64,000 nt of DNA from Akkermansia sp. N21116 (GTDB lineage Bacteria; Verrucomicrobiota; Verrucomicrobiia; Verrucomicrobiales; Akkermansiaceae): NCBI RefSeq assembly GCF_029854705.2, contig NZ_CP139035.1:3348001-3412000 (forward strand), read 5' to 3'. This document shows, in pieces, positions 1-9,656 of this stretch (position 1 is its first letter; every line of letters begins with the position of its first letter). The notes beneath the pieces are model-generated. The model had not been told where the DNA came from and searched no databases. It worked only from the letters and a program-made list of their open reading frames with translations. A program made the position numbers and the translations under genes.

Positions 1-1049
1 GGGAGCAGCGACACATAATCCAGCCCCTTGTCTTTGCCTCCGGCAATCAACACCACAGGCGCTTTCTGCGACTTGATCGCCGCCACAAGAGCATGCAGAT
101 TGGTCGCCTTGGAATCATTCAGCCACATCACTCCGTCCAGATAACGAACCAATTCGCAACGGTGTCCAGGAGGTGTAAATCCGCGGATGGCGGCAAGGAT
201 AACGTCCTCATCCACACCCAGCGCACGGCAGGCCAGGAAGGCAGCCATCACGTTCTCCGTGTTGTGCGTCTGATTCATCAGGGTTTCCGTAAGATCCACG
301 ACAATGGAATCGCTTTCCATAACGACACCGTCGCGGCAGGTCAGCGTTGCAGGCAAACCTTCCGTAGAGAAAGTCAGCGTACGGGCTTTCAGTGCCGGGA
401 GATTTTCTCCGGCACGGACGACAGCCCAGTCGGCTTCCGTCTGATTATCGAATATGTGCAATTTGTCGTTGCGGTAATCCTCAACGGATCGATACCGGTC
501 CATGTGGTCCGGAGCAAAATTCAGCCAGACGGCCACATCGGGGTGGAAATCGCGGATACCGGCCAACTGGAACGAACTCGATTCCAATGCCAGAACTTCC
601 GGTATTTCGTTCCGCAAAAGCAATTCCGAAACCGGGATCCCGTAGTTACCGCAAGCTACGGCTTTCAACCCGGCGGAAAGCAGAATTTTCTCAATCAGCG
701 CCGTCGTCGTCGTTTTGCCATTCGTACCGGTAATGGCAATAATGCGGCCTTGGTAAAAACGGGCGGAAAATTCAAATTCTCCAATACATTCTCCGGCACG
801 GCTGGAAAAAGCCAAGGCAAATGGGCAGTCGGGTTCCACTCCGGGAGACATGACCACCAAATCAGCGCCAAAGCGTTCGGCGTCCTCATTTCCGGCATGT
901 TCGACCAACGGTACAATTTCATGCCACTCACTCACGGAAGCAGAATCAAAAACGCACACATCCGCACCCCGGCTCTTGGCCAGAAGTGCGGCGGCTTTTC
1001 CACTACGGCCCGCGCCGAGCACGGCAACCTTTAACGATTGAAGATTCAT
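1..1049 (-). CDS. murD: UDP-N-acetylmuramoylalanine--D-glutamate ligase, 3' part outside window
   Basis: MurD adds D-glutamate to UDP-MurNAc-L-alanine in the cytoplasm, the second amino-acid step of peptidoglycan precursor synthesis. The reading frame is open from an ATG at 1049 to the window edge, so the C-terminus is missing. The protein begins MNLQSLKVAVLGAGRSG, a nucleotide-binding glycine loop, and carries the Mur-ligase ATP loop ITGTNGKTTTT near residue 105. Further on it has an LESSSFQL motif and the C-terminal ligase segment LNDSKATNLHA, which is typical of MurD. It follows mraY with only four bases between, as the last visible gene of the dcw cluster. The long plus-strand open frames over it are shadows. 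The identification is firm from the motifs and the gene order. Confidence 0.95.
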   Translation of the reverse strand, partial: MNLQSLKVAVLGAGRSGKAAALLAKSRGADVCVFDSASVSEWHEIVPLVEHAGNEDAERFGADLVVMSPGVEPDCPFALAFSSRAGECIGEFEFSARFYQGRIIAITGTNGKTTTTALIEKILLSAGLKAVACGNYGIPVSELLLRNEIPEVLALESSSFQLAGIRDFHPDVAVWLNFAPDHMDRYRSVEDYRNDKLHIFDNQTEADWAVVRAGENLPALKARTLTFSTEGLPATLTCRDGVVMESDSIVVDLTETLMNQTHNTENVMAAFLACRALGVDEDVILAAIRGFTPPGHRCELVRYLDGVMWLNDSKATNLHALVAAIKSQKAPVVLIAGGKDKGLDYVSLL

Positions 1050-1053
1050 GGAA

Positions 1054-2157
1054 TTATTGAATAACGATACAAGTTAAACCGATTATGGCCAGAATCAGCC
1101 CGATCATCCAGAAGCGGACGATAACCTGCGTTTCCTTCCAGCCTCCCAATTCGAAGTGATGATGGATAGGAGCCATCCTGAAAATGCGTTTCCCACGCGA
1201 TTTGAAGCAGGCCACCTGCAAAACGACGGATGTGGCTTCCATCACAAAAACCCCGCCAATAACAACAAACAACAATTCCTGAGCCGTACAAATGGCCGCC
1301 ATACCCAATGCACCCCCAATCGCAAGAGATCCCGTATCTCCCATGAAAACCCTGGCCGGATAACAGTTATACCACAGAAAGCCCAGGCAAGCTCCGACAA
1401 GAGCCATCATCATCACGCTCATTTCCAGCACCATCGGGTGATTTGGCAAGTGGGAAAACGATGCAGCCAGAGGAGGATACCCCACAATAACGGCAATCAT
1501 GGCATAGGCAACGCCCGCCGTAACCGCACAACCTGATGCCAATCCGTCCAAACCATCCGTGAGGTTGACAGCGTTGGATGCCGATACCAGTACCAGGGCG
1601 CAAAACGGTATGCAAAGCCAGCCCATGTCGATAGCTCCGTAAAACGGGATATAGAGCTGACTGATCAGTTCGGGATAAGGGAGACGGGAACCGGCATCGG
1701 GCCAGACATACAGGAAAGCGGCAGCTAGTAAACTCACACCCCACTGGTATGCCAGCTTCACCCGGGCGGAAACACCGTCCGAGTTCTTCTTCTTAACCTT
1801 CATGTAATCATCCCAAAATCCCAATCCACCCAAAGCCAGCATCACCGCCATACTGGTGCCCAACACACTGTTCCATTCCGCACACAGAATAGTTGCCAGC
1901 AGGGTTCCTCCCAGAATCAGGACACCGCCCATTGTCGGAGTCCCGGCTTTGGCCCCGTGCAATTCCGCCAGTTTATGAACTTCTTCCGCCGTACGGATCG
2001 GTTGTCCGACCTTCAGGGAAATCAACTCGCGTATGACGCGAGGACCGACGAGGATGACGAACAAGAAAGAAATCGCACAAGCCAGCAAAGAACGAGTCAA
2101 AGGACTTCCCATGAAGTCCGATCCGGCAAAAGTGATTTGAATGAGAGATGAAGTCAT
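1054..2157 (-). CDS. mraY: Phospho-N-acetylmuramoyl-pentapeptide transferase
   Basis: MraY is an integral membrane enzyme that moves phospho-MurNAc-pentapeptide onto undecaprenyl phosphate to make lipid I. The 367-residue protein has the family's usual length and about ten membrane segments. Family motifs are visible: GTPTMGG in the first third, the DDxxK-type LGFWDDYMKVKKK, NAVNLTDGLDGLA, and FMGDTGSLAIGG followed by the MAPIHHHFEL stretch. The ATG overlaps the murF stop by four bases (2154-2157), which points to translational coupling. An internal ATG at residue 16 could serve as an alternative start, but the overlap favours the longer form. Confidence 0.97.
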   Translation of the reverse strand: MTSSLIQITFAGSDFMGSPLTRSLLACAISFLFVILVGPRVIRELISLKVGQPIRTAEEVHKLAELHGAKAGTPTMGGVLILGGTLLATILCAEWNSVLGTSMAVMLALGGLGFWDDYMKVKKKNSDGVSARVKLAYQWGVSLLAAAFLYVWPDAGSRLPYPELISQLYIPFYGAIDMGWLCIPFCALVLVSASNAVNLTDGLDGLASGCAVTAGVAYAMIAVIVGYPPLAASFSHLPNHPMVLEMSVMMMALVGACLGFLWYNCYPARVFMGDTGSLAIGGALGMAAICTAQELLFVVIGGVFVMEATSVVLQVACFKSRGKRIFRMAPIHHHFELGGWKETQVIVRFWMIGLILAIIGLTCIVIQ

Positions 2158-3533
2158 GGTTGGTCACTGAAAATTTGGTTCATTACAAGTTCCATGCTGG
2201 AAGAGCGGCTCCCTTTGAACAAAACGGTATCCCCAGGTAAGATTTGGTCTTTCAGCCACGCGGCGGCGGCTTCACGGGTATCGAACTGTACGGACACGGG
2301 CATATCACGGGCGGCTTCCGCCATGCCGGACATTTCCGGACCGACGCAAACCAATGCGTCCAAACCACATTGTGCAGCATGCTCGCCGACACGGCGGTGG
2401 GCTTCATCGGCAAAGTCGCCCAACTCTCCCATCCTGCCAAGAACAGCCCAGCGGCGTCCCTTCACCCCATTCATCATAGACAGGGTATCCAAGGCGGCAA
2501 CCATGGATTCCGGATTGGCATTGTAGGTGTCATCCACGACAAGAACCCCGCGGTCGACAAAACATCTCAGGCGCCCTCCTGTCAATGAGGCTTCGGCAAG
2601 CCCTCTGGCAATCGCATCCGCCTCCATTCCGAGAAACCAACCCGTTGCCGCAGCCAGCAGAGAATTGGACACCATATGGCGGCCATGGACATTCAACCGC
2701 ACTTCCCGGCGGCAGAATCCGTCAATAACCAAGGTATAGCGCGACCCATGTTCATCAAAGGAAACATTTTCCGCCCGGACATCGCCCATTCCTATCCCGA
2801 CGGCAATGCAACGAGCCTTCGTCGAGGAACGAATCAACCGGGCATAATCGCAATCCGCCGGATAAATCATGGCACCGTCTTCAGGCAAGCTCCGCGCCAA
2901 CGTACATTTTTCTTCCGCAATGGCGTCCCGGGAACCGAGAAATTCAATATGGGCCGAACCAATCGACGAAATCAAGCCGACGAAGGGGCGGGTCATCGCA
3001 CACAAAGGAGACAATTCCCCTGCGTGGTTCATCCCCATCTCCCAAATGGCGGCGGTATCCTGAGGAGATCCCTTCAAAATGCTGAGAGGAACGCCGATAT
3101 GGTTGTTGAAATTACCCTTCGTCGCCGTCACCCGGAAAGCCTGGGAAAGGACTCCAAGTGTCAGATCTTTCGTCGATGTTTTACCACTGGAACCTGTCAC
3201 GCCGACGACCACCAGCGAAGACAGGCAATCCCGCCACCAACCGGCCAGTTGTTGCAAGGCAACCAGCGTATCTTCCACCACAATCACCGCGCAGTCCGAG
3301 GAATCCACTTCGACGGGACGGCTTACCACAACGGCCGAAGCCCCCCTGGATGCAGCCTCGGAAGCAAATGCGTTACCGTCGAACTTCTCTCCGCTCAAGG
3401 CAAAAAAGATCATTCCCTTCTCCACAACCCGGCTATCCGTACCAACCGTACCGCCAAGGACGCAATCTCCCGCTCCCGAGAACAAAGTTCCCTGGATGAT
3501 GCAGGCCAATTGCGAGGAGGTCAGGTTATACAT
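2154..3533 (-). CDS. murF: UDP-MurNAc-tripeptide--D-alanyl-D-alanine ligase
   Basis: MurF attaches the D-Ala-D-Ala dipeptide to the UDP-MurNAc tripeptide and so completes the pentapeptide precursor. The 459-residue product is of normal length. It shows the Mur-ligase ATP loop VGVTGSSGKTSTKD near residue 115, GNFNNHIGVPLS just after it, WEMGMNHAGE, and the C-terminal-domain motif DDTYNANPESM. It sits between murE (22 bases upstream) and mraY (four-base overlap), the classical dcw order. No odd features were seen. Confidence 0.96.
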   Translation of the reverse strand: MYNLTSSQLACIIQGTLFSGAGDCVLGGTVGTDSRVVEKGMIFFALSGEKFDGNAFASEAASRGASAVVVSRPVEVDSSDCAVIVVEDTLVALQQLAGWWRDCLSSLVVVGVTGSSGKTSTKDLTLGVLSQAFRVTATKGNFNNHIGVPLSILKGSPQDTAAIWEMGMNHAGELSPLCAMTRPFVGLISSIGSAHIEFLGSRDAIAEEKCTLARSLPEDGAMIYPADCDYARLIRSSTKARCIAVGIGMGDVRAENVSFDEHGSRYTLVIDGFCRREVRLNVHGRHMVSNSLLAAATGWFLGMEADAIARGLAEASLTGGRLRCFVDRGVLVVDDTYNANPESMVAALDTLSMMNGVKGRRWAVLGRMGELGDFADEAHRRVGEHAAQCGLDALVCVGPEMSGMAEAARDMPVSVQFDTREAAAAWLKDQILPGDTVLFKGSRSSSMELVMNQIFSDQP

Positions 3534-3555
3534 AAATGGGAAAAGGGAGGGATCA

Positions 3556-5049
3556 TTATTGCTCCAGAGTCCCGGTTTCGGGCATCAGAGCACGGCGGAT
3601 ATGGACAAAATCGTTGAAGTCAATTCGTCCATCGGCAAATTCCTGATAGGTTTCATGTCCCTTGCCGGCGATCAGGATAATATCGCTTTTGGCAGCCAGT
3701 GCCGCAGCTTGCTTGATGGCTTCGGCACGATCGGCAATCGCGACAACGCCCTTCTCCGGCATGCCGGAAATGATGTCGCGGATGATGTCCTCCGGAGTCT
3801 CGCTCCGGGGATTGTCGGAAGTCACAATACAAAAATCCGAATAGCGGGCAGCCACAGCTCCCATCCGGGGACGTTTGCCCTTGTCGCGGTCGCCTCCGCA
3901 CCCGAACACGGTAATCAACTTACCGGTGCAAAGTTCCTTGAGCGTCTTACAGACATTCTCCAAAGCATCCGGCGTATGGGCATAATCGACAAACGCATGT
4001 ACGTTTTCGCGGTTGCCGGCAAGCTCCATTCTTCCTGGAACCTGCGGACAGTCGACCAAAGCTGCAACCGCTTCGCGAACAGGGATTCCGGCACAAACGG
4101 CTCCGGCAAGAGCAGCCAGGCCATTGTACATGTTAAACCGTCCGATCAAAGGCAAACGCACCAAATAGGACCTGTTTTTGTAAACCAGCTCGAATTCACT
4201 GCCCCTCGCGGAAATATGATGAGGAATCATCCGGAAATCGGCAGCAAAAGACGAACCAAACGTTTTAACCGTCAGTCTGGAAGAAAACATCTCAACCAGT
4301 CTGCGACCATAGGCGTCATCCACATTGACCAAGGCAACAGGTTTTTTCCGACCGCCCTGGGATGCCATTTGTTCGAAAAGGGACGCTTTCGCCATAAAGT
4401 AATCCTCCATGGTCTTGTGGTAGTCCAAATGATCCTGGGTCAAATTGGTGAAAATGCCTATATCGAATTCCACTCCGGCCACACGCTGCTGGCTTAAGGC
4501 ATGGGAAGAAACTTCCATGACAACGCCGCGGCACCCGTTATCCACCATCTGTTCCATCATGTCCGCAAGTTCCAGGGGACCGGGAGTCGTCTGCACGGAA
4601 GGATAGCGTTCGCAGCCATTGTCGCACACGACAGTACCGATCAATCCGGCACGGTCCCAGCACTTGCGGAACAAGGCCTGCACCATATAAGAAGTTGTCG
4701 TTTTTCCGTTCGTTCCCGTCACTCCGACTACCTTCATAGCCCGAGAGGGGAATTTATGCCAAGCCGCGGCAAGCACGCCTGCCGCCCTGTGGGCATCCGT
4801 GACACGAACCCAAGAGACCTTGGCATCCAAATCGGCAGGAGCTGCTTTTTCGGAAATGACGGCACGGGCTCCCTGGCGTACTGCCGCAGGGATAAAATCC
4901 GCCCCGTTCACCCTGGTTCCCGGTATGGCAATATAGCATGTTCCCGGCTGAACCTTGCGGCTGTCCACTTCAACGCGTGAAATGTTGACTTCTTCGGAAC
5001 CGGCAACCCGGCAACCGGGCAGGGATTTTAACAATGTCTTCAGTTTCAT
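3556..5049 (-). CDS. murE: UDP-MurNAc-L-Ala-D-Glu--2,6-diaminopimelate ligase
   Basis: MurE adds the third amino acid of the stem peptide. The 497-residue protein has the ATP loop VGVTGTNGKTTTSYM near residue 110, TTPGPLEL and MEVSSHALSQ. It also has the DNPR motif (SDNPRSETPEDI) that the family uses to select meso-diaminopimelate rather than lysine, so a DAP-type cell wall is expected. AGKGHETYQ near the C-terminus is also typical. Its ATG overlaps the ftsI stop by four bases (5046-5049), so the two are probably translationally coupled. Confidence 0.96.
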   Translation of the reverse strand: MKLKTLLKSLPGCRVAGSEEVNISRVEVDSRKVQPGTCYIAIPGTRVNGADFIPAAVRQGARAVISEKAAPADLDAKVSWVRVTDAHRAAGVLAAAWHKFPSRAMKVVGVTGTNGKTTTSYMVQALFRKCWDRAGLIGTVVCDNGCERYPSVQTTPGPLELADMMEQMVDNGCRGVVMEVSSHALSQQRVAGVEFDIGIFTNLTQDHLDYHKTMEDYFMAKASLFEQMASQGGRKKPVALVNVDDAYGRRLVEMFSSRLTVKTFGSSFAADFRMIPHHISARGSEFELVYKNRSYLVRLPLIGRFNMYNGLAALAGAVCAGIPVREAVAALVDCPQVPGRMELAGNRENVHAFVDYAHTPDALENVCKTLKELCTGKLITVFGCGGDRDKGKRPRMGAVAARYSDFCIVTSDNPRSETPEDIIRDIISGMPEKGVVAIADRAEAIKQAAALAAKSDIILIAGKGHETYQEFADGRIDFNDFVHIRRALMPETGTLEQ

Positions 5050-7256
5050 GCGCTACGTTTCTTGGTACGGGGTGAGGGCGATAAGGTTTTTTTAACTTTT
5101 TTTCTGCTGGAAGAAGCTACCGTTTTTTTCAACTGCCGTTTCTTCACAGGAGGAGGCGTAACCGCCGGCGTTGCCGGAGGAGCATCCGTCCGGGCCATTC
5201 GGCCCGTGCCTTGTATAGGGGTGGTTTGAGGAACATTCAATGCCGCAGCCAATCTTCCTGCAACATTTTTGAAAATCGGAGCACAAACAGTACCGCCGCC
5301 CGGATGGCAATCCGTCGGATGCGGATCATCTACAACGACAAGACAGACGAATGCCGGATCAGCGGCAGGCAGCAATCCTACAAAAGAAACCGTATAGCGG
5401 TTGTCATAATACCCCCCATGTTCCTTAACCTTGTGGGCAGTCCCCGTCTTTCCGCCGATCTGGTATCCGGGTACGTTTCCGCGATGGGCGGTTCCCCCCT
5501 CCCCTGCAACGCGGGCAAGGGCATCTCTCATGGCGCGAGAAGTCGATTCCTTCATCACCCGCCTTACTTCCTCCGGCTGGCGGCGTTCGACAATAGTACC
5601 GTCGCTATCGTAAATGACATCCACAAGCCGCGGTTTCATTAAAACGCCACCGTTAGCCACGGCCGCATAAGCCATAGCAACCTGAAGCGGAGTCACCATG
5701 ACGGAATAACCGTAGGTAATTCGGGAGAAGTTGGAGAAGTTATTTCCATCCTGACACTGGCTCTGTGCTTCCGAAGGCAATTCGATTCCCGTTTTCTTGC
5801 GGAACCCGAATGCTTCCAGATACTTCTTATACACATTCCAGCCACCTGCCCGGCACCCGATGCGGAAAGCACCGGGGTTACTGGATTTCTTCAAAACGTC
5901 CGCCACAGACAACATGCCATAATGCCGGGGAGCATCCGATACGGGTTTCGATCCCGGTACGGGCGCAGTCGAACAATCAATCATCGAATTAAACGTCAAC
6001 TTACCCGTATCCACTGCAGAAGTAACTGAAACGAGCTTGAAAGTCGAACCCGGTTCATACAGTCCCTGGACAGCAAAATTGAGCGCCCCTTCCTGCATGT
6101 TCTCCTTGGTATTGAGGTTGAACTGGGGACGGCTGGCCATGGCGAGAATATTTCCCGTGTGCGGTTCTACAACGATGATCGTACCCCGGGGAGCATGGTA
6201 ATAAGCAAGTCCCTTATCCAATTCCTCCTCAACGATCGTCTGAAGTTCCATATTGATGGTCAGCTTGATGTTCAGCCCATCGACCGGAGGTTTGAACCTG
6301 TCGTCCTTGGAGGGGATAATCTGTCCGCGGTTGTTACGGCGGGATTCGCGAAACCCCTTCTGTCCCACCAGGTAGGGATCCATCGTCTTTTCCAGTCCGG
6401 CAACACCGTTCAGCAAGGGAGAACCTTCCGTCAATTGACCAACATAACCGAGAATATGCGTCAAACACGTCGGAGCCACGTAAACGCGCTTCCAGATCGT
6501 CTCGCATTTGAAGCCCTGCACGCGTGCATCCTGAAGGGCTTGCTTGATCAACTCGGCTTTTTCTTCCGGCAGATTCTGAGCAATAACCAGACGCATCTGC
6601 TGTTTTCCGACATTGTCCTGCCTCAACTTGGCAAATAGTTCCTCATATGTAACACCCTCCAGAAAGGGCGCAATCACGGCAGCGGCATAACTCATATGCT
6701 CCCGGATATAGGACTCGGCAATATCGCAGTCATACAATTTCTCAAGCCGTTCATGAATCGTCGTTTTGACATCCTCCGCTTTTACGATGGAATTGGCCTT
6801 GGAGTCGTCGGAAAGAAGTAATTGGGCAAGCTTATATTCCGGATCTCCGTCTTTTTTCGTAGCAGCCTGGGCAAGCAGGCGGGAACGGTATTTGGAGACC
6901 AGTTTCTCGCGACCGGCTTCATCCAGCGTCGCCCACTTGTCCGAATGGACCGCCTTGGAGTAGGCCAGCCCCCATGTGATGAGCCTGGGGTCGTTCAAAT
7001 GATAAACATCGGCAACCAACTCCGATGTCTGGACGTTGGTCGTCAGAACTTCCTCCTGGGAATCCATGATCAATCCCCTCCTCGCAGGAAATTCTTCTAT
7101 TTCAGCAAGTCTGCGGCCATAATACGGACCATTATCCGAGGCATGGACAATCTGAATATCCACCAACTTCATCCCCAACAACGAAACGACCCCCCCGGCC
7201 ACGCAACAAAGGACGAGGCAACGATTCGCAAAAAAGGACTTTGTCGGAGAAGGCAC
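5046..7256 (-). CDS. ftsI: Division-specific transpeptidase (penicillin-binding protein, FtsI/PBP3 type)
   Basis: This is a class B penicillin-binding protein that crosslinks septal peptidoglycan. One membrane segment lies at about residues 10-32, followed by a long PBP-dimer region and the transpeptidase domain. The active-site boxes are STFK (about 404-407), SSN (458-460) and KTG (603-605). At 736 residues it is longer than the E. coli protein (588). The extra length is mostly in the periplasmic dimer domain and in a C-terminal tail of about 50 residues rich in proline and lysine. No PASTA repeats were seen. It lies between ftsL and murE. Confidence 0.93.
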   Translation of the reverse strand: MPSPTKSFFANRCLVLCCVAGGVVSLLGMKLVDIQIVHASDNGPYYGRRLAEIEEFPARRGLIMDSQEEVLTTNVQTSELVADVYHLNDPRLITWGLAYSKAVHSDKWATLDEAGREKLVSKYRSRLLAQAATKKDGDPEYKLAQLLLSDDSKANSIVKAEDVKTTIHERLEKLYDCDIAESYIREHMSYAAAVIAPFLEGVTYEELFAKLRQDNVGKQQMRLVIAQNLPEEKAELIKQALQDARVQGFKCETIWKRVYVAPTCLTHILGYVGQLTEGSPLLNGVAGLEKTMDPYLVGQKGFRESRRNNRGQIIPSKDDRFKPPVDGLNIKLTINMELQTIVEEELDKGLAYYHAPRGTIIVVEPHTGNILAMASRPQFNLNTKENMQEGALNFAVQGLYEPGSTFKLVSVTSAVDTGKLTFNSMIDCSTAPVPGSKPVSDAPRHYGMLSVADVLKKSSNPGAFRIGCRAGGWNVYKKYLEAFGFRKKTGIELPSEAQSQCQDGNNFSNFSRITYGYSVMVTPLQVAMAYAAVANGGVLMKPRLVDVIYDSDGTIVERRQPEEVRRVMKESTSRAMRDALARVAGEGGTAHRGNVPGYQIGGKTGTAHKVKEHGGYYDNRYTVSFVGLLPAADPAFVCLVVVDDPHPTDCHPGGGTVCAPIFKNVAGRLAAALNVPQTTPIQGTGRMARTDAPPATPAVTPPPVKKRQLKKTVASSSRKKVKKTLSPSPRTKKRSA

Positions 7257-7289
7257 GAATAGGAGAACAAAGGGGAAAAGGAATTGTAC

Positions 7290-7631
7290 TTATTTAGCGG
7301 CCATAGCCGGCTGGCTGTTGTCGCGGCGGATGGACTCAATCTGCCCAGGTTGGATTTCCTGCAGAATGGATTTGTTCTGAGCAAGCCGGTCACGTATCGC
7401 CCAACGACTTGTATTCGTAGCGATTTTGGCCCGGTAATGATTCATGTTCAGTTCACAGGAAGTTATTTCAACATTCATGCGTTCAATATCGCGCTGGGTA
7501 TCTATCTGTTCGTTTTTTAACACGCCGATACATACTCCTGCGGAACATAACATAACGGCAAAACAAACCAGCCAGACGATGAAACCCAGACTTACCTGGT
7601 GGTCTTTGCGACGGGAATTGAAGCGGCTCAT
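7290..7631 (-). CDS. ftsL: Small division protein, FtsL-like (positional)
   Basis: The 113-residue protein has a short basic cytoplasmic start, one membrane segment at about residues 15-38, then a stretch rich in charged and polar residues suited to a coiled coil. This is the FtsL/FtsB architecture. FtsL joins FtsB and FtsQ to activate septal wall synthesis. FtsL sequences diverge too far for motif recognition, so the assignment rests on topology and on position between rsmH (10 bases upstream) and ftsI (33 bases downstream). That is the usual ftsL slot in dcw clusters. Confidence 0.75.
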   Translation of the reverse strand: MSRFNSRRKDHQVSLGFIVWLVCFAVMLCSAGVCIGVLKNEQIDTQRDIERMNVEITSCELNMNHYRAKIATNTSRWAIRDRLAQNKSILQEIQPGQIESIRRDNSQPAMAAK

Positions 7632-7641
7632 AATAAATAAA

Positions 7642-9192
7642 TTAGTCGGTTGTTTTTTCTACACCGCGCAACTTGGCGCTGCGGGATCGGGGGTTAAGAG
7701 ATAATTCCCGTTCATCCGCCACAATCGGGCGACGGGTCAACAATTGAAAACAGTAATCGGGATTGGGCCTTGGTTCCGGCCATTCCTTGCGGTCGATTTC
7801 ACGGCGGCTGTGCAGATCGAAGAACTGCTTGACACGGCGGTCTTCCAGACTGTGGAAGGTGATGACAGCCATCTTCCCCCCTTTCCGGAGAAGTTTGACG
7901 GAAGCATCCAGTAAATCGTCCAGGGCGCCTAACTCGTCGTTGACTGCAATGCGTAATGCCTGGAATGTGCGTGTGGCAGGATGCTGCTTGCCCTTGCGAG
8001 GCAATACGGAAGAAACAATACCGGCAAGCTGGAGCGTCGTCGTGATCGGAGCTGCGGAACGGGCTTTGACAATGGCCCGTGCGATCGCGCGGGAAGCGCG
8101 TTCCTCGCCGTATTCCCACAGGATTCCGGCGATTTCTTCTTCAGGAGCGGAGTTGACGATATCCGCAGCGGATTTTCTCAACTCCGGCCCCATACGCATA
8201 TCAAGCGGCCCATCTTCCCGGAAAGAAAAGCCGCGTTCAGCCGTGTCCACTTGATGAGAGGATATACCGAGGTCGGCAATAATACCGTCTACCTTGTCCA
8301 CTCCCTGTTCGGTCAGCAAAGCTTCCATATCCCGGAAATTGCCGGCCAAAGTCTTGAATCTGCCGCCGAAGCGCGCCAGGCGCAGAGTTGCCGCGCGTCG
8401 GGCATCCGGATCCTGATCAATGCCCCAGACGGTAGCGCCTCGTTCCAGCATCAACTCCGTATGGCCTCCACCGCCAAGAGTCGCATCAACAATCAACTTT
8501 CCTTCCTCCGGATCAACAAGATTGACAGTCTCCTCCAAAAGTACGGTTACATGACTGAAAGCAAGTTCTTTACTGGAGAATTCATGCCCATCCTGCACAG
8601 CAGGAGCGATCACTTCTCCGGCTTCGGAAACCAATGAGTCTATAAACCGCTTCTGTTCTTCCGGACGAACGGAACGTCCATAGAAGTTCTCACCCATAGA
8701 GGGAGCAGCCAGCCTCCACATGCGCACGCATGCGTCGATGCCGCATTCCCCGGTCAATCCCATCAACACATGAGCATGGTTCCCGAACATGCCTGCGGCA
8801 ATCAACTGATAGCCTTCTCCGGCTTCCAGAGCCTCCAGAAGAGCCAGGCGTTCAGAGGGGGACTCCACTCCATGACGGCCTTCCGCCAGTACGCGTTCCA
8901 CAATCGTCTCAAACGTTCCGTTCAAGCGTTCCCCCAATTCGGCAAGTTTCCCGTAGGCTCCTTTCTGTCCAGCCCGACTCATTTCTTCAGCATTGGCAGC
9001 CTTGGCGGCATTCCAAGCCGAGACATCTTCAGGAGAAAGAGCACCATCCGTCCAGAACGTCACCAGATATCCCGGAGTTTCCAGCTCGTTTCCCGTCACG
9101 ATACAAATGCCATCCGCCCCCACGATCCACCCGGGACGCTGAAATAATTCCGCGTCCTGGAGGGACATCGTTTTGTATTCGGGGGTCTTCAT
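7642..9192 (-). CDS. rsmH: 16S rRNA (cytosine-1402-N4)-methyltransferase with a long N-terminal extension
   Basis: RsmH (MraW) methylates N4 of C1402 in 16S rRNA using S-adenosylmethionine. The methyltransferase core begins near residue 214 at HVTVLLEE. It continues with the SAM-binding loop DATLGGGGHTE (about 234), GIIADLGISSHQVD, and the C-terminal motifs HPATRTFQALRIAVN and ITFHSLEDR. A typical RsmH has about 310 residues. This one has 516 because roughly 210 residues of unrecognised sequence precede the core. The chosen ATG at 9192 overlaps the mraZ stop by four bases; an in-frame start further upstream at 9246 lies inside mraZ and is less likely. The extension has no signal peptide or membrane segment. 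Confidence 0.93.
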   Translation of the reverse strand: MKTPEYKTMSLQDAELFQRPGWIVGADGICIVTGNELETPGYLVTFWTDGALSPEDVSAWNAAKAANAEEMSRAGQKGAYGKLAELGERLNGTFETIVERVLAEGRHGVESPSERLALLEALEAGEGYQLIAAGMFGNHAHVLMGLTGECGIDACVRMWRLAAPSMGENFYGRSVRPEEQKRFIDSLVSEAGEVIAPAVQDGHEFSSKELAFSHVTVLLEETVNLVDPEEGKLIVDATLGGGGHTELMLERGATVWGIDQDPDARRAATLRLARFGGRFKTLAGNFRDMEALLTEQGVDKVDGIIADLGISSHQVDTAERGFSFREDGPLDMRMGPELRKSAADIVNSAPEEEIAGILWEYGEERASRAIARAIVKARSAAPITTTLQLAGIVSSVLPRKGKQHPATRTFQALRIAVNDELGALDDLLDASVKLLRKGGKMAVITFHSLEDRRVKQFFDLHSRREIDRKEWPEPRPNPDYCFQLLTRRPIVADERELSLNPRSRSAKLRGVEKTTD

Positions 9193-9650
9193 TGGAAAAT
9201 TCCAAATTCTGCACTGAACTCTTCCAGCCTGGCTTTTTCGAGGCATTCAAATTCGTCGTAAATATCCGGTCTCCAGATTTCGAAGTAGGATCCGCGACCG
9301 ACAAGTCTGACTTCTCCGGACAAATTCGCCTGTTCGCACATTTTTTTAGGAATCAGCATTTTGCCCTGGGCACTAATCACCGTCTCAACACATTCGGCAT
9401 ACAGGCGCCCGATCACCATTTCTTTGATTGCGGGAGTCTTGTCCGAACTACGTACCATCGCCACATACTCGTCGAACTTCGCGTGAGTCAGGGCCTTGAT
9501 CATCTTCAGTCCTTCCTTCTTGGCTTCCAGCAACAGCAAGGGGCACCCCTCGCCCGGCTCCCATTCAGAGGGAATCGCAACGCGATTCTTGGGGTCGAGT
9601 TTGTGGATAAACTTGCTACGCAGTTCACTGGAAATACCTTTAAGCATCAC
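9189..9650 (-). CDS. mraZ: Transcriptional regulator / division protein MraZ
   Basis: MraZ is a DNA-binding protein with two SpoVT/AbrB-like (swapped-hairpin) repeats that controls its own dcw operon. The N-terminal repeat reads KLDPKNRVAIPSEW and the second VISAQGKMLIPKKM, the expected tandem arrangement. At 153 residues the length is normal. The frame can start at GTG 9650 or at ATG 9647. ATG 9647 is at least as likely and would shorten the product by one residue. Three 10-base repeats just upstream are candidate binding sites for this protein. It is the first gene of the cluster. Confidence 0.94.
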   Translation of the reverse strand: MMLKGISSELRSKFIHKLDPKNRVAIPSEWEPGEGCPLLLLEAKKEGLKMIKALTHAKFDEYVAMVRSSDKTPAIKEMVIGRLYAECVETVISAQGKMLIPKKMCEQANLSGEVRLVGRGSYFEIWRPDIYDEFECLEKARLEEFSAEFGIFQ

Positions 9651-9656
9651 ATGAGA

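Noticed and set aside
93-1034. Long plus-strand open frame over murD
   Set aside because: It is the antisense shadow of murD, lacks any family motif and overlaps a gene with clear Mur-ligase signatures.
2676-4497. Long plus-strand open frames (up to 472 residues) over murE and murF
   Set aside because: Composition is rich in Arg, Pro and His with no motifs; the minus strand encodes recognisable murE and murF.
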